Shown: positions 1 to 9,068, counted from the first letter of the stretch. The stretch is 64,000 nt of DNA from Pseudomonas sp. Bout1 (GCF_034314165.1 NZ_JAVIWK010000001.1:4851001-4915000), one strand, 5' to 3'. Translations and numbers: made by a program. The notes: generated by a model not told the origin, from the sequence alone.

Positions 1-605
1 AGGTGTACATCATCCCGGGGCTGGCTTGCATGATCCTGCTGTTCAACGGCATGCAGGGCTCGCTGTCGATGGTGTACGACCGGGAAATGGGCAGCATGCG
101 CGTCCTGTTGACCAGCCCCCTGCCCCGTACCTTCCTGTTGTGCAGCAAGTTGTTGGCCACCTCGTTGATTTCGTTGCTGCAGGTGTACGGGTTCCTCGGT
201 ATCGCCTGGGTCTACGGCGTGCAACCGCCGGCCATGGGCCTGTTGATCGCCTTGCCGGCGTTGCTGCTGGTGGCCTTGATGCTCAGTGCCCTGGGCTTGT
301 TGCTGTCCAATGCGATCCGTCAGTTGGAGAACTTTGCCGGGGTCATGAATTTTGTGATCTTCCCGCTGTTTTTCCTGTCTTCGGCCCTGTACCCGTTGTG
401 GAAGATGCGCGACTCCAGCGAATGGCTGTACTGGTTGTGCGCCATCAACCCGTTCACCCATGCCGTTGAGCTGGTGCGCTTCGCCCTGTATGAACGCTTC
501 AACGGCCTGGCGTTGGCGGTGTGCCTGGGCCTGACCCTGGTGTTCTCGCTGTTGGCGGTGCTGACCTTTAACCCTCAACATGCCGCATTGCGTAAAAAAG
601 GCTGA
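1..605 (+). CDS. pedC: ABC-2 type transporter permease, PedC-like (5' end outside window)
   Basis: This is the C-terminal part (about 200 aa) of an ABC-2 family inner-membrane permease. The reading frame is open to the left edge, so the start is missing. Five or so hydrophobic segments are visible, with the typical ABC-2 motif where a conserved REMGSMR stretch (near residue 28) follows the first visible membrane segment. The gene sits just before a CXXCW-motif protein and an AgmR-type regulator. In Pseudomonas that order belongs to the PQQ-dependent alcohol oxidation locus, where the permease is named PedC. It would work with an ATPase encoded upstream, outside the window. The substrate is not known from sequence. 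The family call is firm; the symbol rests on neighbours. Confidence 0.75.
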   Translation, partial: VYIIPGLACMILLFNGMQGSLSMVYDREMGSMRVLLTSPLPRTFLLCSKLLATSLISLLQVYGFLGIAWVYGVQPPAMGLLIALPALLLVALMLSALGLLLSNAIRQLENFAGVMNFVIFPLFFLSSALYPLWKMRDSSEWLYWLCAINPFTHAVELVRFALYERFNGLALAVCLGLTLVFSLLAVLTFNPQHAALRKKG

Positions 606-614
606 AGCGGGCCA

Positions 615-638
615 AAACCAGTACTTTGGTACTGGTTT
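615..638 (+). terminator. Hairpin after the ABC permease, possible terminator
   Basis: A perfect 10-bp stem (AAACCAGTAC / GTACTGGTTT) with a TTTG loop begins 10 bases after the permease stop codon. Only a short, mixed T stretch follows, so termination may be partial. It could separate the ABC operon from the next gene. Confidence 0.5.
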
Positions 639-714
639 ACCTGTCTATCGTCGCATTCCCAAGGCATCGATCCTGGCCTGTAATGGGCGCATAACGATAA
701 GGAATGGACCCGCC

Positions 715-1254
715 ATGCTGCCCGCTCGATTTTCACTCCTGGCACTGCTGTGCCTGCTCTGGGCCACTGCCCATGCCGACACCGCGCTGTTTTCCAGCGA
801 CGGCTACCGCATCACCCTGTACCGCAGCCCCACGCCCGAGCAACTGGCGGGCGCGACCATCGTCGACACCCAGGCACTGCAAGCCTTGCTGCGCCAGACG
901 CCGGCACCGGTACTGATCGACGTCTACCGCCGCCAATGGCTGCAAGGGCGTTTCATCGAAGACCAACCCCACGCCAACCTGCCTGGCAGCCATTGGCTGG
1001 CCAACACCGGCGACGGCGACCTGACGCCCGAGTGGCAAGGCTATTTCGCCCGTCATCTGTACCGGCTGACGTCGGCAAACCTCACGCAACCGCTGGTGTT
1101 CTATTGCCGCTCCGATTGCTGGCTGAGTTGGAACGCGGTAAAACGAGCCGCCAGCCTGGGCTATACCTCTGTGTACTGGTACCGCGACGGTCTGGATGCA
1201 TGGGAAGCGGCAAAGCTGCCTGTTGCGCTCGCGCAACCCGAGCCTTTTCAATAA
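715..1254 (+). CDS. PQQ-dependent catabolism-associated CXXCW motif protein (rhodanese-like)
   Basis: This is a small exported protein of 179 aa. It starts with a signal peptide (MLPARFSLLALLCLLWATAHA, cleavage predicted after AHA). The mature part has a rhodanese-like fold with the signature CRSDCW near residue 140, matching the CXXCW family linked to PQQ-dependent alcohol oxidation. The start at 715 gives the signal peptide directly; the open frame extends further upstream but without secretion features. It sits between a PedC-like permease and an AgmR-type regulator, which fits a periplasmic redox or chaperone role in alcohol oxidation. The biochemical function of the family is not established. 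Confidence 0.8.
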   Translation: MLPARFSLLALLCLLWATAHADTALFSSDGYRITLYRSPTPEQLAGATIVDTQALQALLRQTPAPVLIDVYRRQWLQGRFIEDQPHANLPGSHWLANTGDGDLTPEWQGYFARHLYRLTSANLTQPLVFYCRSDCWLSWNAVKRAASLGYTSVYWYRDGLDAWEAAKLPVALAQPEPFQ

Positions 1255-1278
1255 TCAAAAATAATAAGGTGAACGGCC

Positions 1279-1944
1279 ATGTACAAAATTCTGATTGCCG
1301 ACGATCACCCACTGTTTCGCGAAGCGATCCACAACGTCATCAGCGACGGTTTCCCGGGCAGCGAAGTGATGGAAACCGCCGACCTGGACAGCGCCCTGGT
1401 CCTGACCCAGGCGCACGATGACCTGGACCTGATTCTGCTCGACCTGAACATGCCCGGCATGCACGGCCTCAATGGCCTGATCAACCTGCGCAACGAGTCA
1501 CCGACGATTCCGGTGGTGATCGTCTCGGCCGAGCAAGACAAGCAGATCGTGCTGCAAGCCATCACCTATGGCGCGGTGGGGTTTATCACCAAGTCCTCGC
1601 CAAGGCTGCAAATGACCGAGGCGATCCAGCAGATTCTCAACGGCAATGTGTACTTGCCGCCAGACATCATTCGCAGCCAGAAAACCGGCACCCACCGGCG
1701 GATGAACGAGAACCCGGGGTTTGCGCCTGAGCTGCTGCAGGCCCTGACGCGCAAGCAGTTGCTGGTACTGGAGCGGATGACCAAGGGCGAGTCGAACAAG
1801 CAAATTGCCTATACGCTGGAGATTGCCGAGACCACGGTGAAGGCCCATGTGTCGGCGATTTTGCGCAAGCTCAATGTGCACAATCGGGTGCAGGCGATCC
1901 TCAGTGCCGGGGACATCGACTTCGGCGCGTACCTGCGCCGCTGA
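1279..1944 (+). CDS. agmR: NarL/LuxR-family response regulator, AgmR/PedR/ErbR type
   Basis: A two-component response regulator of 221 aa. The N-terminal receiver domain has the acidic pocket (ADD, residues 7-9) and the phosphoacceptor Asp55 in LLDLNMPG. The C-terminal LuxR-type helix-turn-helix is around residues 155-210 ([22 protein letters not shown], then [14 protein letters not shown]). Proteins of this type (AgmR, ErbR, PedR1) activate PQQ-dependent ethanol or glycerol oxidation in Pseudomonas. It lies 24 bases after the CXXCW gene and is probably co-transcribed. It converges on nahK, whose product is a plausible kinase partner. Family is certain; the exact paralog is inferred from context. 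Confidence 0.85.
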   Translation: MYKILIADDHPLFREAIHNVISDGFPGSEVMETADLDSALVLTQAHDDLDLILLDLNMPGMHGLNGLINLRNESPTIPVVIVSAEQDKQIVLQAITYGAVGFITKSSPRLQMTEAIQQILNGNVYLPPDIIRSQKTGTHRRMNENPGFAPELLQALTRKQLLVLERMTKGESNKQIAYTLEIAETTVKAHVSAILRKLNVHNRVQAILSAGDIDFGAYLRR

Positions 1945-1953
1945 CCCCACGGG

Positions 1954-1975
1954 GCACCAGCTCCCGCGTTGGTGC
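1954..1975. terminator. Weak hairpin between convergent genes
   Basis: A GCACCA / TGGTGC stem lies in the 36-base gap between the convergent response regulator and sensor kinase genes. There is no T-tract on either side, so it is only a candidate bidirectional terminator. Confidence 0.3.
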
Positions 1976-1980
1976 GCTGC

Positions 1981-4278
1981 TCATTTGCCCAGCAAGTGAC
2001 TCATCGCGGTCTTGAGCTTCATCGGTTTGACCGGCTTGTGCATCAGCATATGCCCCAACTCCCGAATCTGCCGCTTGAGCTCATTGCTGTAATTGGCGGT
2101 GATCATCATCGCCGGAATCGCACTGGCCCGCCGCGCATTGATGCGGGCCACGGCGTCCACGCCGTTCTGCTCGTCGTCCAGGTGATAGTCGGCAATCAGC
2201 AGGTCTGCTTCGGCGTGGTAATTGTCCACCTGGCGCGCCAGGTCCTGCTCCGACAAGGCCGTCACCACCCGGCATCCCCAGCCTTCCAGCAAGGTACGCA
2301 TGCCCGCGCAGATCGCCGCGTCGTTGTCCAGCACCCACACCCGCGCACCTTGCAAACGCTCCAGCATCGGTTCGCTCATCAGCGGGATCGGCAAGGCCTT
2401 CGGCGCGGTGGCGCTTAACGGTACTTCCACGGCAAACATCGACCCTTTGCCCGGCCATGAGCGCACGGTAATTCGGTGCCCCAGGATCCCGGCGATCTTT
2501 TCGACGATGGCCAGGCCCAACCCGAGCCCGCGATCCTGGTCCGGCCGCTGCACGTCGCCGCGCTTGAACTCCTGGAAAATCTCCTCCAGCCGCTCTTCGG
2601 CAATGCCCATGCCGCTGTCCCAGACCTGGATCGACAAACGCTGGTGGTGCCGACGACAGCCCAGCACTACCCGGCCACTGTAGGTGTAGCGGATGGCGTT
2701 GCTCAGGAGGTTGCGCAGGATCCGCGCCAGCAACTGGATGTCGCTGCGTACCAGCGCCGAGCAACCGATGAAGTGCAACTCCAGCCCCTCGCTGCGGGCC
2801 AGTTGGGTGTACTCGGCGGCCAGGTTGTCCAGCAGTTCACTCAGGGCGAAGGGTGCGATATCGGCCTTGATCACCCCGGCGTCCAGTTTGGAAATATCCA
2901 CCAAGGTGCCCAGCAGGTTTTCCACATCCTCCAGCGAATTGCTGACATTGCGCACCAGGGTTTCGCTGGCCACCGGGTCGCGGCGCTCCATCAAGGCACT
3001 GGTAAACAGCCGCGCGGCGTTGAGCGGTTGCAACAGGTCATGGCTGACGGCGGCAAGAAACTTGGTTTTCGACAAGTTGGCCCGCTCGGCCTCCAGCTTG
3101 GCCTCGCGCAGGCGCGACTCCATGCGACGGCGTTCGTCGATCTCAAGCAACAACTGGTTATTGAGGGAGGTCAGCTCGGACGTGCGTTGGCGCACGCGCT
3201 GCTCCAGGTTCTGGTTGGCCTGGTGCAAGGCTTCGGCGGTGCGGCGACGCTCGGTGATGTCGCGGATCAGCACGAAGATCCCCACCACTTCACCGCTGGC
3301 CAGGCGGTTGGGCACGTAGGAGCGCAACATGTAGCGCTCCTGGTTGTCGAGGTTGGTTTCGGAGAATTCGAAGGTCACGCTCTCGCCGGCCAGAGCCCGG
3401 GCCACGTAGGCATCGAGGCGCTGGTAATGCTGCTGGCTGTGCACCTCCAGCAGGCTGCGCCCGAGCATGGCACCCGGGTGGCAGCAGTACCATTGCTCAT
3501 ACACCTTGTTGGTAAATTCGTAGACCAGGTCGGCGTTGAGGTAGGCGATCAGCGCCGGCACGTGGTCGGTGATCAGGCGAATCCAGCGTTCGCTTTCCTG
3601 GGACTTTTGCGCCACGGCCTGTTCCCGACGCAGGGTTTCAGCGAGCTTTACGTCGGTAATGTCGGTGAACAGGATCACCCGGCCGCCGTCCCGGGTCGGC
3701 CGTTCGCTGACTTGCAGCCAGCGACCATCATCCAGGCGATAAAACAGGGTTTCGTCGCCGTGCCCCAGCGCCTCTTCGGTGAACAGGCCGTTGACGGTCA
3801 TCAACCGCTTGACCTCGGCCAGGCGCATGCCCGCCACGATCTCCACGCGGCTGTTGTTCCAGAACGCCTTGAAACGGCTGTTGAACAGCAGGATGCGCTG
3901 GTGTTGGTCGAACAGCACGAACGCGTCGGAGATGCTCTCGATGGCGTCAATCAGATGCTGGTGAGCAGTTTCTGCCCGCAGGCGCGCGTCACTGAGCAGG
4001 TGGTTGCTGGCCTTGAGCTCGGCCATCGCCTGGTTAAGGGCGTCGGTGCGTTCGCGCACTTGTTCGGCCAGCACCACCGAGTGCTGGAACGCCGCATACG
4101 GGTCGTTGCCACGGGTCACGCCGGACTCGATGCGCTCGATCAGCGCCGCGTTGATCCGCACGAGTTTCTGGTTGTCCTTTTCCAGGCTGGCCAGCCGCGC
4201 CTCAAGTTCAGCGCGGTCCAGGGGCGCGACCTCGGGCAATGGCAACCCCGGTGAAGGTCTGGTTGATATGCATGCCAT
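1981..4278 (-). CDS. nahK: Hybrid sensor histidine kinase, NahK/ErcS' type
   Basis: A 765-aa soluble hybrid kinase with no membrane segment. It opens with a coiled coil (about residues 25-90), followed by two PAS domains (about 100-210 and 235-345) and a second coiled coil. The HisKA box is VSHDLLQPLNAARLF with the phosphoacceptor His near 412, then a HATPase domain with DRGLGLGLAIVEK. The C-terminal receiver has LIADYHLDD with an acceptor Asp near 697. Its start lies inside nosP; a GGAG ribosome site nine bases upstream supports it and gives a 71-bp overlap. In P. aeruginosa NahK (PA1976) is inhibited by NO-bound NosP and feeds a phosphorelay controlling biofilm formation. It has also been linked to ethanol oxidation control as ErcS', which fits the PQQ neighbours here. 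Confidence 0.85.
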   Translation of the reverse strand: MACISTRPSPGLPLPEVAPLDRAELEARLASLEKDNQKLVRINAALIERIESGVTRGNDPYAAFQHSVVLAEQVRERTDALNQAMAELKASNHLLSDARLRAETAHQHLIDAIESISDAFVLFDQHQRILLFNSRFKAFWNNSRVEIVAGMRLAEVKRLMTVNGLFTEEALGHGDETLFYRLDDGRWLQVSERPTRDGGRVILFTDITDVKLAETLRREQAVAQKSQESERWIRLITDHVPALIAYLNADLVYEFTNKVYEQWYCCHPGAMLGRSLLEVHSQQHYQRLDAYVARALAGESVTFEFSETNLDNQERYMLRSYVPNRLASGEVVGIFVLIRDITERRRTAEALHQANQNLEQRVRQRTSELTSLNNQLLLEIDERRRMESRLREAKLEAERANLSKTKFLAAVSHDLLQPLNAARLFTSALMERRDPVASETLVRNVSNSLEDVENLLGTLVDISKLDAGVIKADIAPFALSELLDNLAAEYTQLARSEGLELHFIGCSALVRSDIQLLARILRNLLSNAIRYTYSGRVVLGCRRHHQRLSIQVWDSGMGIAEERLEEIFQEFKRGDVQRPDQDRGLGLGLAIVEKIAGILGHRITVRSWPGKGSMFAVEVPLSATAPKALPIPLMSEPMLERLQGARVWVLDNDAAICAGMRTLLEGWGCRVVTALSEQDLARQVDNYHAEADLLIADYHLDDEQNGVDAVARINARRASAIPAMMITANYSNELKRQIRELGHMLMHKPVKPMKLKTAMSHLLGK

Positions 4279-5365
4279 TGAACTGTTCTCCGTAGGTGTT
4301 GAACCCCATCACCCGCTGGTCGCGCAGAAAGCCGCCGATGTGCTCCAGGGCGCCGCTGTCTTCCAGCTCCAGGCGCCTGAGGAAGCAGTCGCAGCCAAGG
4401 GTCAGCAGCAGCTCGCCGAGGCGCGCTTGCAGGCCATCGAACAGGCGTTCGAGGTTTGGCAGGATCTCCCCAGGTGTCATGACCGTCAGGACGATGCCGT
4501 TTTCCACCGCACAGTAGAAACTCAGGCTCAGGTCCGGGTGCACCTGCTGAATTGCGCGCACGTAGTATTGGTTGTTGATGCGCACCGCCAGGGGGTGGGC
4601 GGCGAAAACCCGGTAATCGAGGTCGGCGACCGCTACGCCAATGTGCCGGGCATACTCTTGGGCCGCAGGTTCGGCATTGAGCTCGAACACCCGGCGCGAA
4701 GCGCTGTCGGCGCCGGTCACCACCAGTTTTTCTTCCCGGGGCAGGATGTGGTGGGTGGTGAAGACTTCAAAATCCAGCCAGGTGTTGACCAGCACTACCA
4801 CCGCCGCGCCGCTGTGGAATTCACCACCGAAGTACACGTGGGTGTGAGTCAGGCGGTTGTCATCACCGGCGGAGCCGCCGAAGTGGGGGATGTCACCCAG
4901 GGCCGCGCTCAAGGCGGCGAGGACCATTTCTTCGCGGCTGGACAGGCCATCGAGCAGCGTCAGGGCAAAGCTGTTGCCCTTGATCGGCGCCAGGGTGTTG
5001 CTGCGACAGCCGCCCACCAGGCGCTCGACCATTTGCTGGGCGTCGATCAGGCTGAAGTGTTCCACCTGGTCGATCAGTTCGGTGGCGATGGAAAAATGCG
5101 AGTGATCGAAGCCGACGGCCGTGATGCAGTTGCGGCCGTAGCCCTGTGGAGTGATTTCGCCAGCGCTGGTGCAGCCCACCAGGCGGATGGCGCCGAAGCT
5201 GTGTTGCAAGGCCTGGCCCAGGGCGTGCAGGTCGTAGGAGGCAGAGCAGAAGAACAACACAAACCCCAGCCGTGGGTGCAGCAGCTGTCGGGCCAGGTCA
5301 TCTGCCGCCTGGCACGGGTCGGTGGCCTCTGACATGGCACTGGCGACGCCCTCGTTTTGCTGCAT
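4208..5365 (-). CDS. nosP: FIST-domain nitric oxide sensing protein NosP
   Basis: A 385-aa protein with a FIST_N domain (about residues 30-230) and a FIST_C domain (about 240-370). Visible FIST-type signatures are VGCTSAGEITPQGY and GGSAGDDNRLTHTHVYFGG. It is cytoplasmic, with no signal peptide or membrane segment. I place the start at 5365, behind a good GGGGAG site; the frame also allows 5389. In P. aeruginosa the same-order neighbour PA1975 is the haem-binding NO sensor that regulates NahK. The overlap with nahK makes co-expression and function as a pair very likely. Haem ligation cannot be proven from sequence alone. Confidence 0.85.
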   Translation of the reverse strand: MQQNEGVASAMSEATDPCQAADDLARQLLHPRLGFVLFFCSASYDLHALGQALQHSFGAIRLVGCTSAGEITPQGYGRNCITAVGFDHSHFSIATELIDQVEHFSLIDAQQMVERLVGGCRSNTLAPIKGNSFALTLLDGLSSREEMVLAALSAALGDIPHFGGSAGDDNRLTHTHVYFGGEFHSGAAVVVLVNTWLDFEVFTTHHILPREEKLVVTGADSASRRVFELNAEPAAQEYARHIGVAVADLDYRVFAAHPLAVRINNQYYVRAIQQVHPDLSLSFYCAVENGIVLTVMTPGEILPNLERLFDGLQARLGELLLTLGCDCFLRRLELEDSGALEHIGGFLRDQRVMGFNTYGEQFNGMHINQTFTGVAIARGRAPGPR

Positions 5366-5480
5366 GGTCGACTCCCCACTATGAGGCATGAGTGTACGAA
5401 GGCTGCGCAGTGGGACCTATGCTACTTGGGTAGCGGGTAGGGGATTCGATGGGATGAGAACCCCCGCCCTCTTCCAGGGC

Positions 5481-6656
5481 CTACCAGGTCAGCACGGCAC
5501 CCAGGGCAACGGTGTCGGTGTCTTCGTCCTGCGCACTGCCCTCATGCCCGCGGATCTGGAACTGGTTGTACTCGGCCACCAGTTTCAGGTTGTCGTTGAT
5601 GTCATGAAACAGCGCGATCCCGCGGGTCTCATAGTCTGCACCGCTGCCGACCACGCCATTACCGTCATCCTTGGTCTTGCCGTAGGACAGCGCCAGCCGG
5701 TTCTTGCCCAGCTTGTACGAACCCTGCAGCAGGTAACCGTTGCTATCGACATTACGCAACGTCGCCTCGCCGGCATTGTTGGTATAGAACGGGTTGATGC
5801 CCTTGGCCTGAAAGCCCGAACCTGTCAGCGACAACCCGCCCATTTTCGCCTGTACGCCGTAGCCCACGCCTTTGGATGTCACCGACGCCACGTTGGAGTC
5901 AGTGTTGTCGGAGGTCTGGTAGCTGCCGTTGACCCAGCTGTAGACCTTCGCCCCGCCCACGTCGAACTGGTAGGTGATCTCGCTCTCGGTGCGCGGGTTC
6001 TTCTGGTAGGCCTTGCCCAGCGGGCTGCTGTCGTTGGTGTCTACCGGGTCCATGATGCCCACGGCGATCCGCAACCCGTCCATCACCGGGGTGCGGTAGG
6101 TGATCTGCGAGGTGGGAAACGGGTACGGATAACCGCTGCCGATATTGCCGAACGACACCCCGCCGCCGTCCACCAGCCCGAGGCTGTCGCTGACCTGGCC
6201 GTAACCTGCCAGCAGTTCGTCGAGCAGGATGTTGGACCGGGCAAACAGGCCAAAGTCCTTGCCGATCAACACCTCGCCCCACTCCGGGTTGGCGACCGTG
6301 CCGTAGAACTGGCGCACATCGATGGCGGTGTCGGTGCCATTGGTTTCGCTGTCGTTGATGGTGACCCAGAAGGACGCGCGGGCACCGAGCTTGAGGTCGT
6401 CGACCTGCTTGCCCATGTTGAAGCCCAGGTAGTTGGGCAAAAAGCCCATTTTTACCCGCGCCTGGCGCCGGTCGTATTGGTCACCGGCGCGGTCGACGTT
6501 GCTGTTGACGTAGAAGGCGTTGATGTAGCCGTCGGTGGAAAACGTGGTTTCGTCCTTGTCATACAGCATGATCTCGGCGTCGGCGACCGAGCTGAGGCCC
6601 AGGCCGACGATAAAGGCAGGCAAGAAACGACGGGTAAAATTTTTATTCTTATGCAT
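5481..6656 (-). CDS. Outer membrane porin (Gram-negative beta-barrel)
   Basis: A 391-aa exported beta-barrel protein. The chosen start (MHKNKNFTRRFLP) gives a signal peptide ending in SSVADA. The mature part alternates short hydrophobic strands and polar loops, and ends in a typical outer membrane strand with C-terminal Trp (VALGAVLTW). The repeated aromatic strands such as GYGVQAKMGGLSLTGSGFQ suit a general porin of the Porin_4/DcaP-like type. It lies after the nosP-nahK pair and upstream of it in the same direction, without a close operon link. The substrate is unknown; an alcohol or acid uptake role near the PQQ locus is possible but not shown. Confidence 0.8.
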   Translation of the reverse strand: MHKNKNFTRRFLPAFIVGLGLSSVADAEIMLYDKDETTFSTDGYINAFYVNSNVDRAGDQYDRRQARVKMGFLPNYLGFNMGKQVDDLKLGARASFWVTINDSETNGTDTAIDVRQFYGTVANPEWGEVLIGKDFGLFARSNILLDELLAGYGQVSDSLGLVDGGGVSFGNIGSGYPYPFPTSQITYRTPVMDGLRIAVGIMDPVDTNDSSPLGKAYQKNPRTESEITYQFDVGGAKVYSWVNGSYQTSDNTDSNVASVTSKGVGYGVQAKMGGLSLTGSGFQAKGINPFYTNNAGEATLRNVDSNGYLLQGSYKLGKNRLALSYGKTKDDGNGVVGSGADYETRGIALFHDINDNLKLVAEYNQFQIRGHEGSAQDEDTDTVALGAVLTW

Positions 6657-6790
6657 GGCGCGCTCCGCAGCGGGGGACGGGATGTCGGAGGCGATTATCG
6701 AAAGCATGATGGCAGCGTCATACGCTGCCTTGGAGGGAGCTGCGGGGTGCTTTGGACGCGCAGCGGGCACGCAACAAGTTGGATGTAAGA

Positions 6791-6810
6791 CGGGCCTCGC
6801 GAAAGGCCCG
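6791..6810 (-). terminator. Hairpin after the TauE/SafE gene
   Basis: A CGGGCC / GGCCCG stem with loop TCGCGAAA sits about 20 bases past the end of the TauE/SafE gene on the minus strand. Only a short TCTTAC stretch follows, so it is a moderate terminator candidate. Confidence 0.4.
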
Positions 6811-6827
6811 CCACTTAGGGTGTAAGC

Positions 6828-7634
6828 CTAAACGACTGCCCTCCACAACATGCCGACCGCCACCAGCACACACAGGCTGGCGAACCCGACTTGCAGGGTG
6901 CGCGCCTTGATCACCGAGCACAGGCGCCGGCCGGCCAACATGCCGACAATGCTCGCAGCGATAAATACCCAGCCCATCGGCTCGATACTCACCCCGGCGT
7001 GAAACGCACCGATCACACCGATCAACGAGATCAGGCTGATCACCATCAGCGAGGTGGCGACGATGCCGCGCATTTGCACATCGGTCAGTTGCTTGAACGC
7101 CGGTACGATCAGAAAGCCCCCGCCCACGCCGAGCAAACCCGATACCGCACCGGTCACCGCACCCAGGGCCGCCAGGGTGGCGGTGCATTTGGCGGTCCAG
7201 GAAAAACGCCCGGTCTGTTGGTCGAGCATGCAGTTCTTCTGGCCCCAGGACGCGCTGCCGTGGTCGCTCGGCCCGGCCTCACGCTTCTCGCGCTGCAGCA
7301 TGCGCCAGGCCACCAGCACCATCAGCGCGCTGAACAGGCCCATCAGGGCTTTCTCCGGCATCTGGTGCGCGAAGAACACTCCCAGCGGCGAAAACAGTGC
7401 GCCGAGCAGCGCAATCAGCAGCGCCGCGCGGTAACGCACCAGGCCATGGCGCAAGCCGTCGACGGCCCCCACGGCGGCGGCCGCGCCCACGGCGAACAAT
7501 GACACCGGCGCGGCTTGGGTCATGGTCAACCCCAGCCCCAACACCAACGCCGGGACGCCCAGAATGCCGCCCCCGGCCCCGGTCAAGCCCATGACCAGCC
7601 CCATCAATACGCCCAGAAAACTTGCCAGCAGCAT
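6828..7634 (-). CDS. TauE/SafE (TSUP) family sulfite/organosulfonate exporter
   Basis: A 268-aa integral membrane protein with about eight hydrophobic segments in two repeats. Each repeat opens with a glycine-rich motif: GLTGAGGGILGVPAL near residue 16 and GLLGVGGGFLIVPAF near residue 165, the hallmark of TSUP transporters. It follows the sulfide:quinone oxidoreductase by nine bases and is surely co-transcribed. Next to a sulfide oxidase and a persulfide dioxygenase, the natural role is export of sulfite or thiosulfate made during sulfide detoxification. The substrate is inferred from neighbours. Confidence 0.85.
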   Translation of the reverse strand: MLLASFLGVLMGLVMGLTGAGGGILGVPALVLGLGLTMTQAAPVSLFAVGAAAAVGAVDGLRHGLVRYRAALLIALLGALFSPLGVFFAHQMPEKALMGLFSALMVLVAWRMLQREKREAGPSDHGSASWGQKNCMLDQQTGRFSWTAKCTATLAALGAVTGAVSGLLGVGGGFLIVPAFKQLTDVQMRGIVATSLMVISLISLIGVIGAFHAGVSIEPMGWVFIAASIVGMLAGRRLCSVIKARTLQVGFASLCVLVAVGMLWRAVV

Positions 7635-7643
7635 AGGGTTGCC

Positions 7644-8888
7644 TCAATCCACCTTGGCCAGACGGGTCAGCCACTCGCGGCCCTTGAGCATGCCGTTCCA
7701 GTAGAACCATGGCAGGAAGCGCGCCTTGAGGAACCACGCCGAACGTCGCGCCACGGTGGGGTCGAGGGGAAAGGTCGGCAGCAGCTTGCCGCCATAGCCG
7801 AACTCGGCCAGCACCACCTTGCCCTTTTCCACCGTCAGCGGGCAGGAGCCGTAGCCGTCGTACTTGAGGGGCAGCGGCGCCTGTTTGCGCAGGGCGAGCA
7901 GGTTTTGCGCAACCACCACGATTTGCTTGCGCACCGCCGCAGCGGTCTTGGCGTTGGTGGTGGAGCACACATCGCCCAGGCCGAAAATGTGGGGATAGCG
8001 CAGGTGTTGCAGGCTCTGGGGGTTCACCTCGCACCAGCCGGCGGCATCGGCCAGGGGGCTTTGGCGGATAAAGTCCGGGGAAACTTGCGGCGGCACGACG
8101 TGCAGCAGGTCGAAGGTTTTCTCTTCGACGCGTACGTTGCCTTCAGCGTCCTTGATTTCGAACCAGGCCTTGCGCGCCGGGCCGTCGACCTTGACCAGGT
8201 TGGAGTTGAACGCCAGTTGCGCCGAGTACTTTTCAATGTACTTCATCAGCGGCGGCACGAAGGTCGGCACGCCGAACAACGCGGCGCCGGCCAGGTTGAA
8301 TTCAACGTGGATGTTCTTCAGGTCACCCTGCTTGAGCCAGTGATCGCACGACAGGTACAGGGCCTTTTGCGGGGCACCGGCGCACTTGATCGGCATGGCC
8401 GGCTGGGTGAAGAGCGCCTTGCCGTGCTTGAGTTGCTGCACCAGCTTCCAGGTGTAGGCGGCGTGTTCGTAGCTGTAGTTGGAGGTCACGCCATTCTGGC
8501 CGAGGGTCTCTGGCAGGCCTTCGATCTTTTCCCAGGCCAGGCGCAGGCCCGGGCACACGATGAGGTTTTTCCAGGTAACGCGCTGACCGCTGTCGAGCAC
8601 CAGGGTTTGCTCATCGGGCAGTAACTCACTGACCGCGGCCTGGACCCAGGTGACGCCGTTGGGCAGCACATCAGCCATGGGGCGTACGGTTTTGGCAACG
8701 TCATAGGCGCCGCCGCCCACCAGCGTCCAGGCCGGCTGGTAGTAGTGGTGGTCGCTCGGCTCGATCAGGATGATGTTCAGGTGCGGGTCGCGCTTGAGCA
8801 GGCTGGCCAGCAGGCCGATGCCTGCCGAGCCGCCACCGATGACAACGATATCGCCACTGATGGTAGGTCCCCAGTGTTGGTCGTTCAT
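7644..8888 (-). CDS. sqr: Sulfide:quinone oxidoreductase (FAD-dependent)
   Basis: A 414-aa flavoprotein of the pyridine nucleotide-disulfide oxidoreductase fold. The FAD-binding GGGSAGIG is at about residues 18-25, and the FGLGDVCST motif near residue 302 binds the flavin a second time. Cysteines compatible with sulfide oxidation occur in VCPGLRLAW, MPIKCAGAPQK, LYLSCDHW and GYGSCPLTVEKG. The enzyme oxidises sulfide at the membrane face, passes electrons to quinone and produces persulfide or polysulfide. The divergent persulfide dioxygenase and co-transcribed TauE/SafE exporter complete a detoxification route. The C-terminal segment (ARFLPWFYWNGMLKG) is amphipathic and may anchor it to the membrane. 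Confidence 0.87.
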   Translation of the reverse strand: MNDQHWGPTISGDIVVIGGGSAGIGLLASLLKRDPHLNIILIEPSDHHYYQPAWTLVGGGAYDVAKTVRPMADVLPNGVTWVQAAVSELLPDEQTLVLDSGQRVTWKNLIVCPGLRLAWEKIEGLPETLGQNGVTSNYSYEHAAYTWKLVQQLKHGKALFTQPAMPIKCAGAPQKALYLSCDHWLKQGDLKNIHVEFNLAGAALFGVPTFVPPLMKYIEKYSAQLAFNSNLVKVDGPARKAWFEIKDAEGNVRVEEKTFDLLHVVPPQVSPDFIRQSPLADAAGWCEVNPQSLQHLRYPHIFGLGDVCSTTNAKTAAAVRKQIVVVAQNLLALRKQAPLPLKYDGYGSCPLTVEKGKVVLAEFGYGGKLLPTFPLDPTVARRSAWFLKARFLPWFYWNGMLKGREWLTRLAKVD

Positions 8889-9068
8889 GGTCTATGGCCT
8901 TTTTTTGGTTAATGCACGCAAGGGTCGTTGCCGTATGGCATCACGCCCCAGCTGTTTGCCACCACGATGCCATCCTTTGCCTCGGGTCATTCAATTCACT
9001 TAAGCTCGCAAGGTTATGTGGAAAACCCACTGAATGTAAGCCGCCATTAGCTATCCGGGAAACCCGTC
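8889..9068. promoter_or_regulatory. Divergent promoter region between sqr and persulfide dioxygenase
   Basis: This 180-base gap must carry promoters for both arms of the sulfide unit. I looked for a sigma-54 element (GG-N10-GC) and for a clear operator palindrome and found no convincing one. The region is visibly richer in A and T than the genes. No regulator gene for the unit lies in the window. Confidence 0.4.

Noticed and set aside
580..714. Upstream extension of the CXXCW protein
   Set aside because: The extension overlaps the permease gene and the hairpin at 615-638 and would place the signal peptide 45 residues inside the protein.
2476..4254. A 592-codon plus-strand frame across nahK
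   Set aside because: Antisense shadow of a kinase with all catalytic motifs in the minus-strand frame.
8930..9000. Possible sigma-54 promoter (TGGCAT...TTTGC) in the sqr-dioxygenase gap
   Set aside because: The distance between the two half-elements is far longer than the fixed -24/-12 spacing, so it does not qualify.
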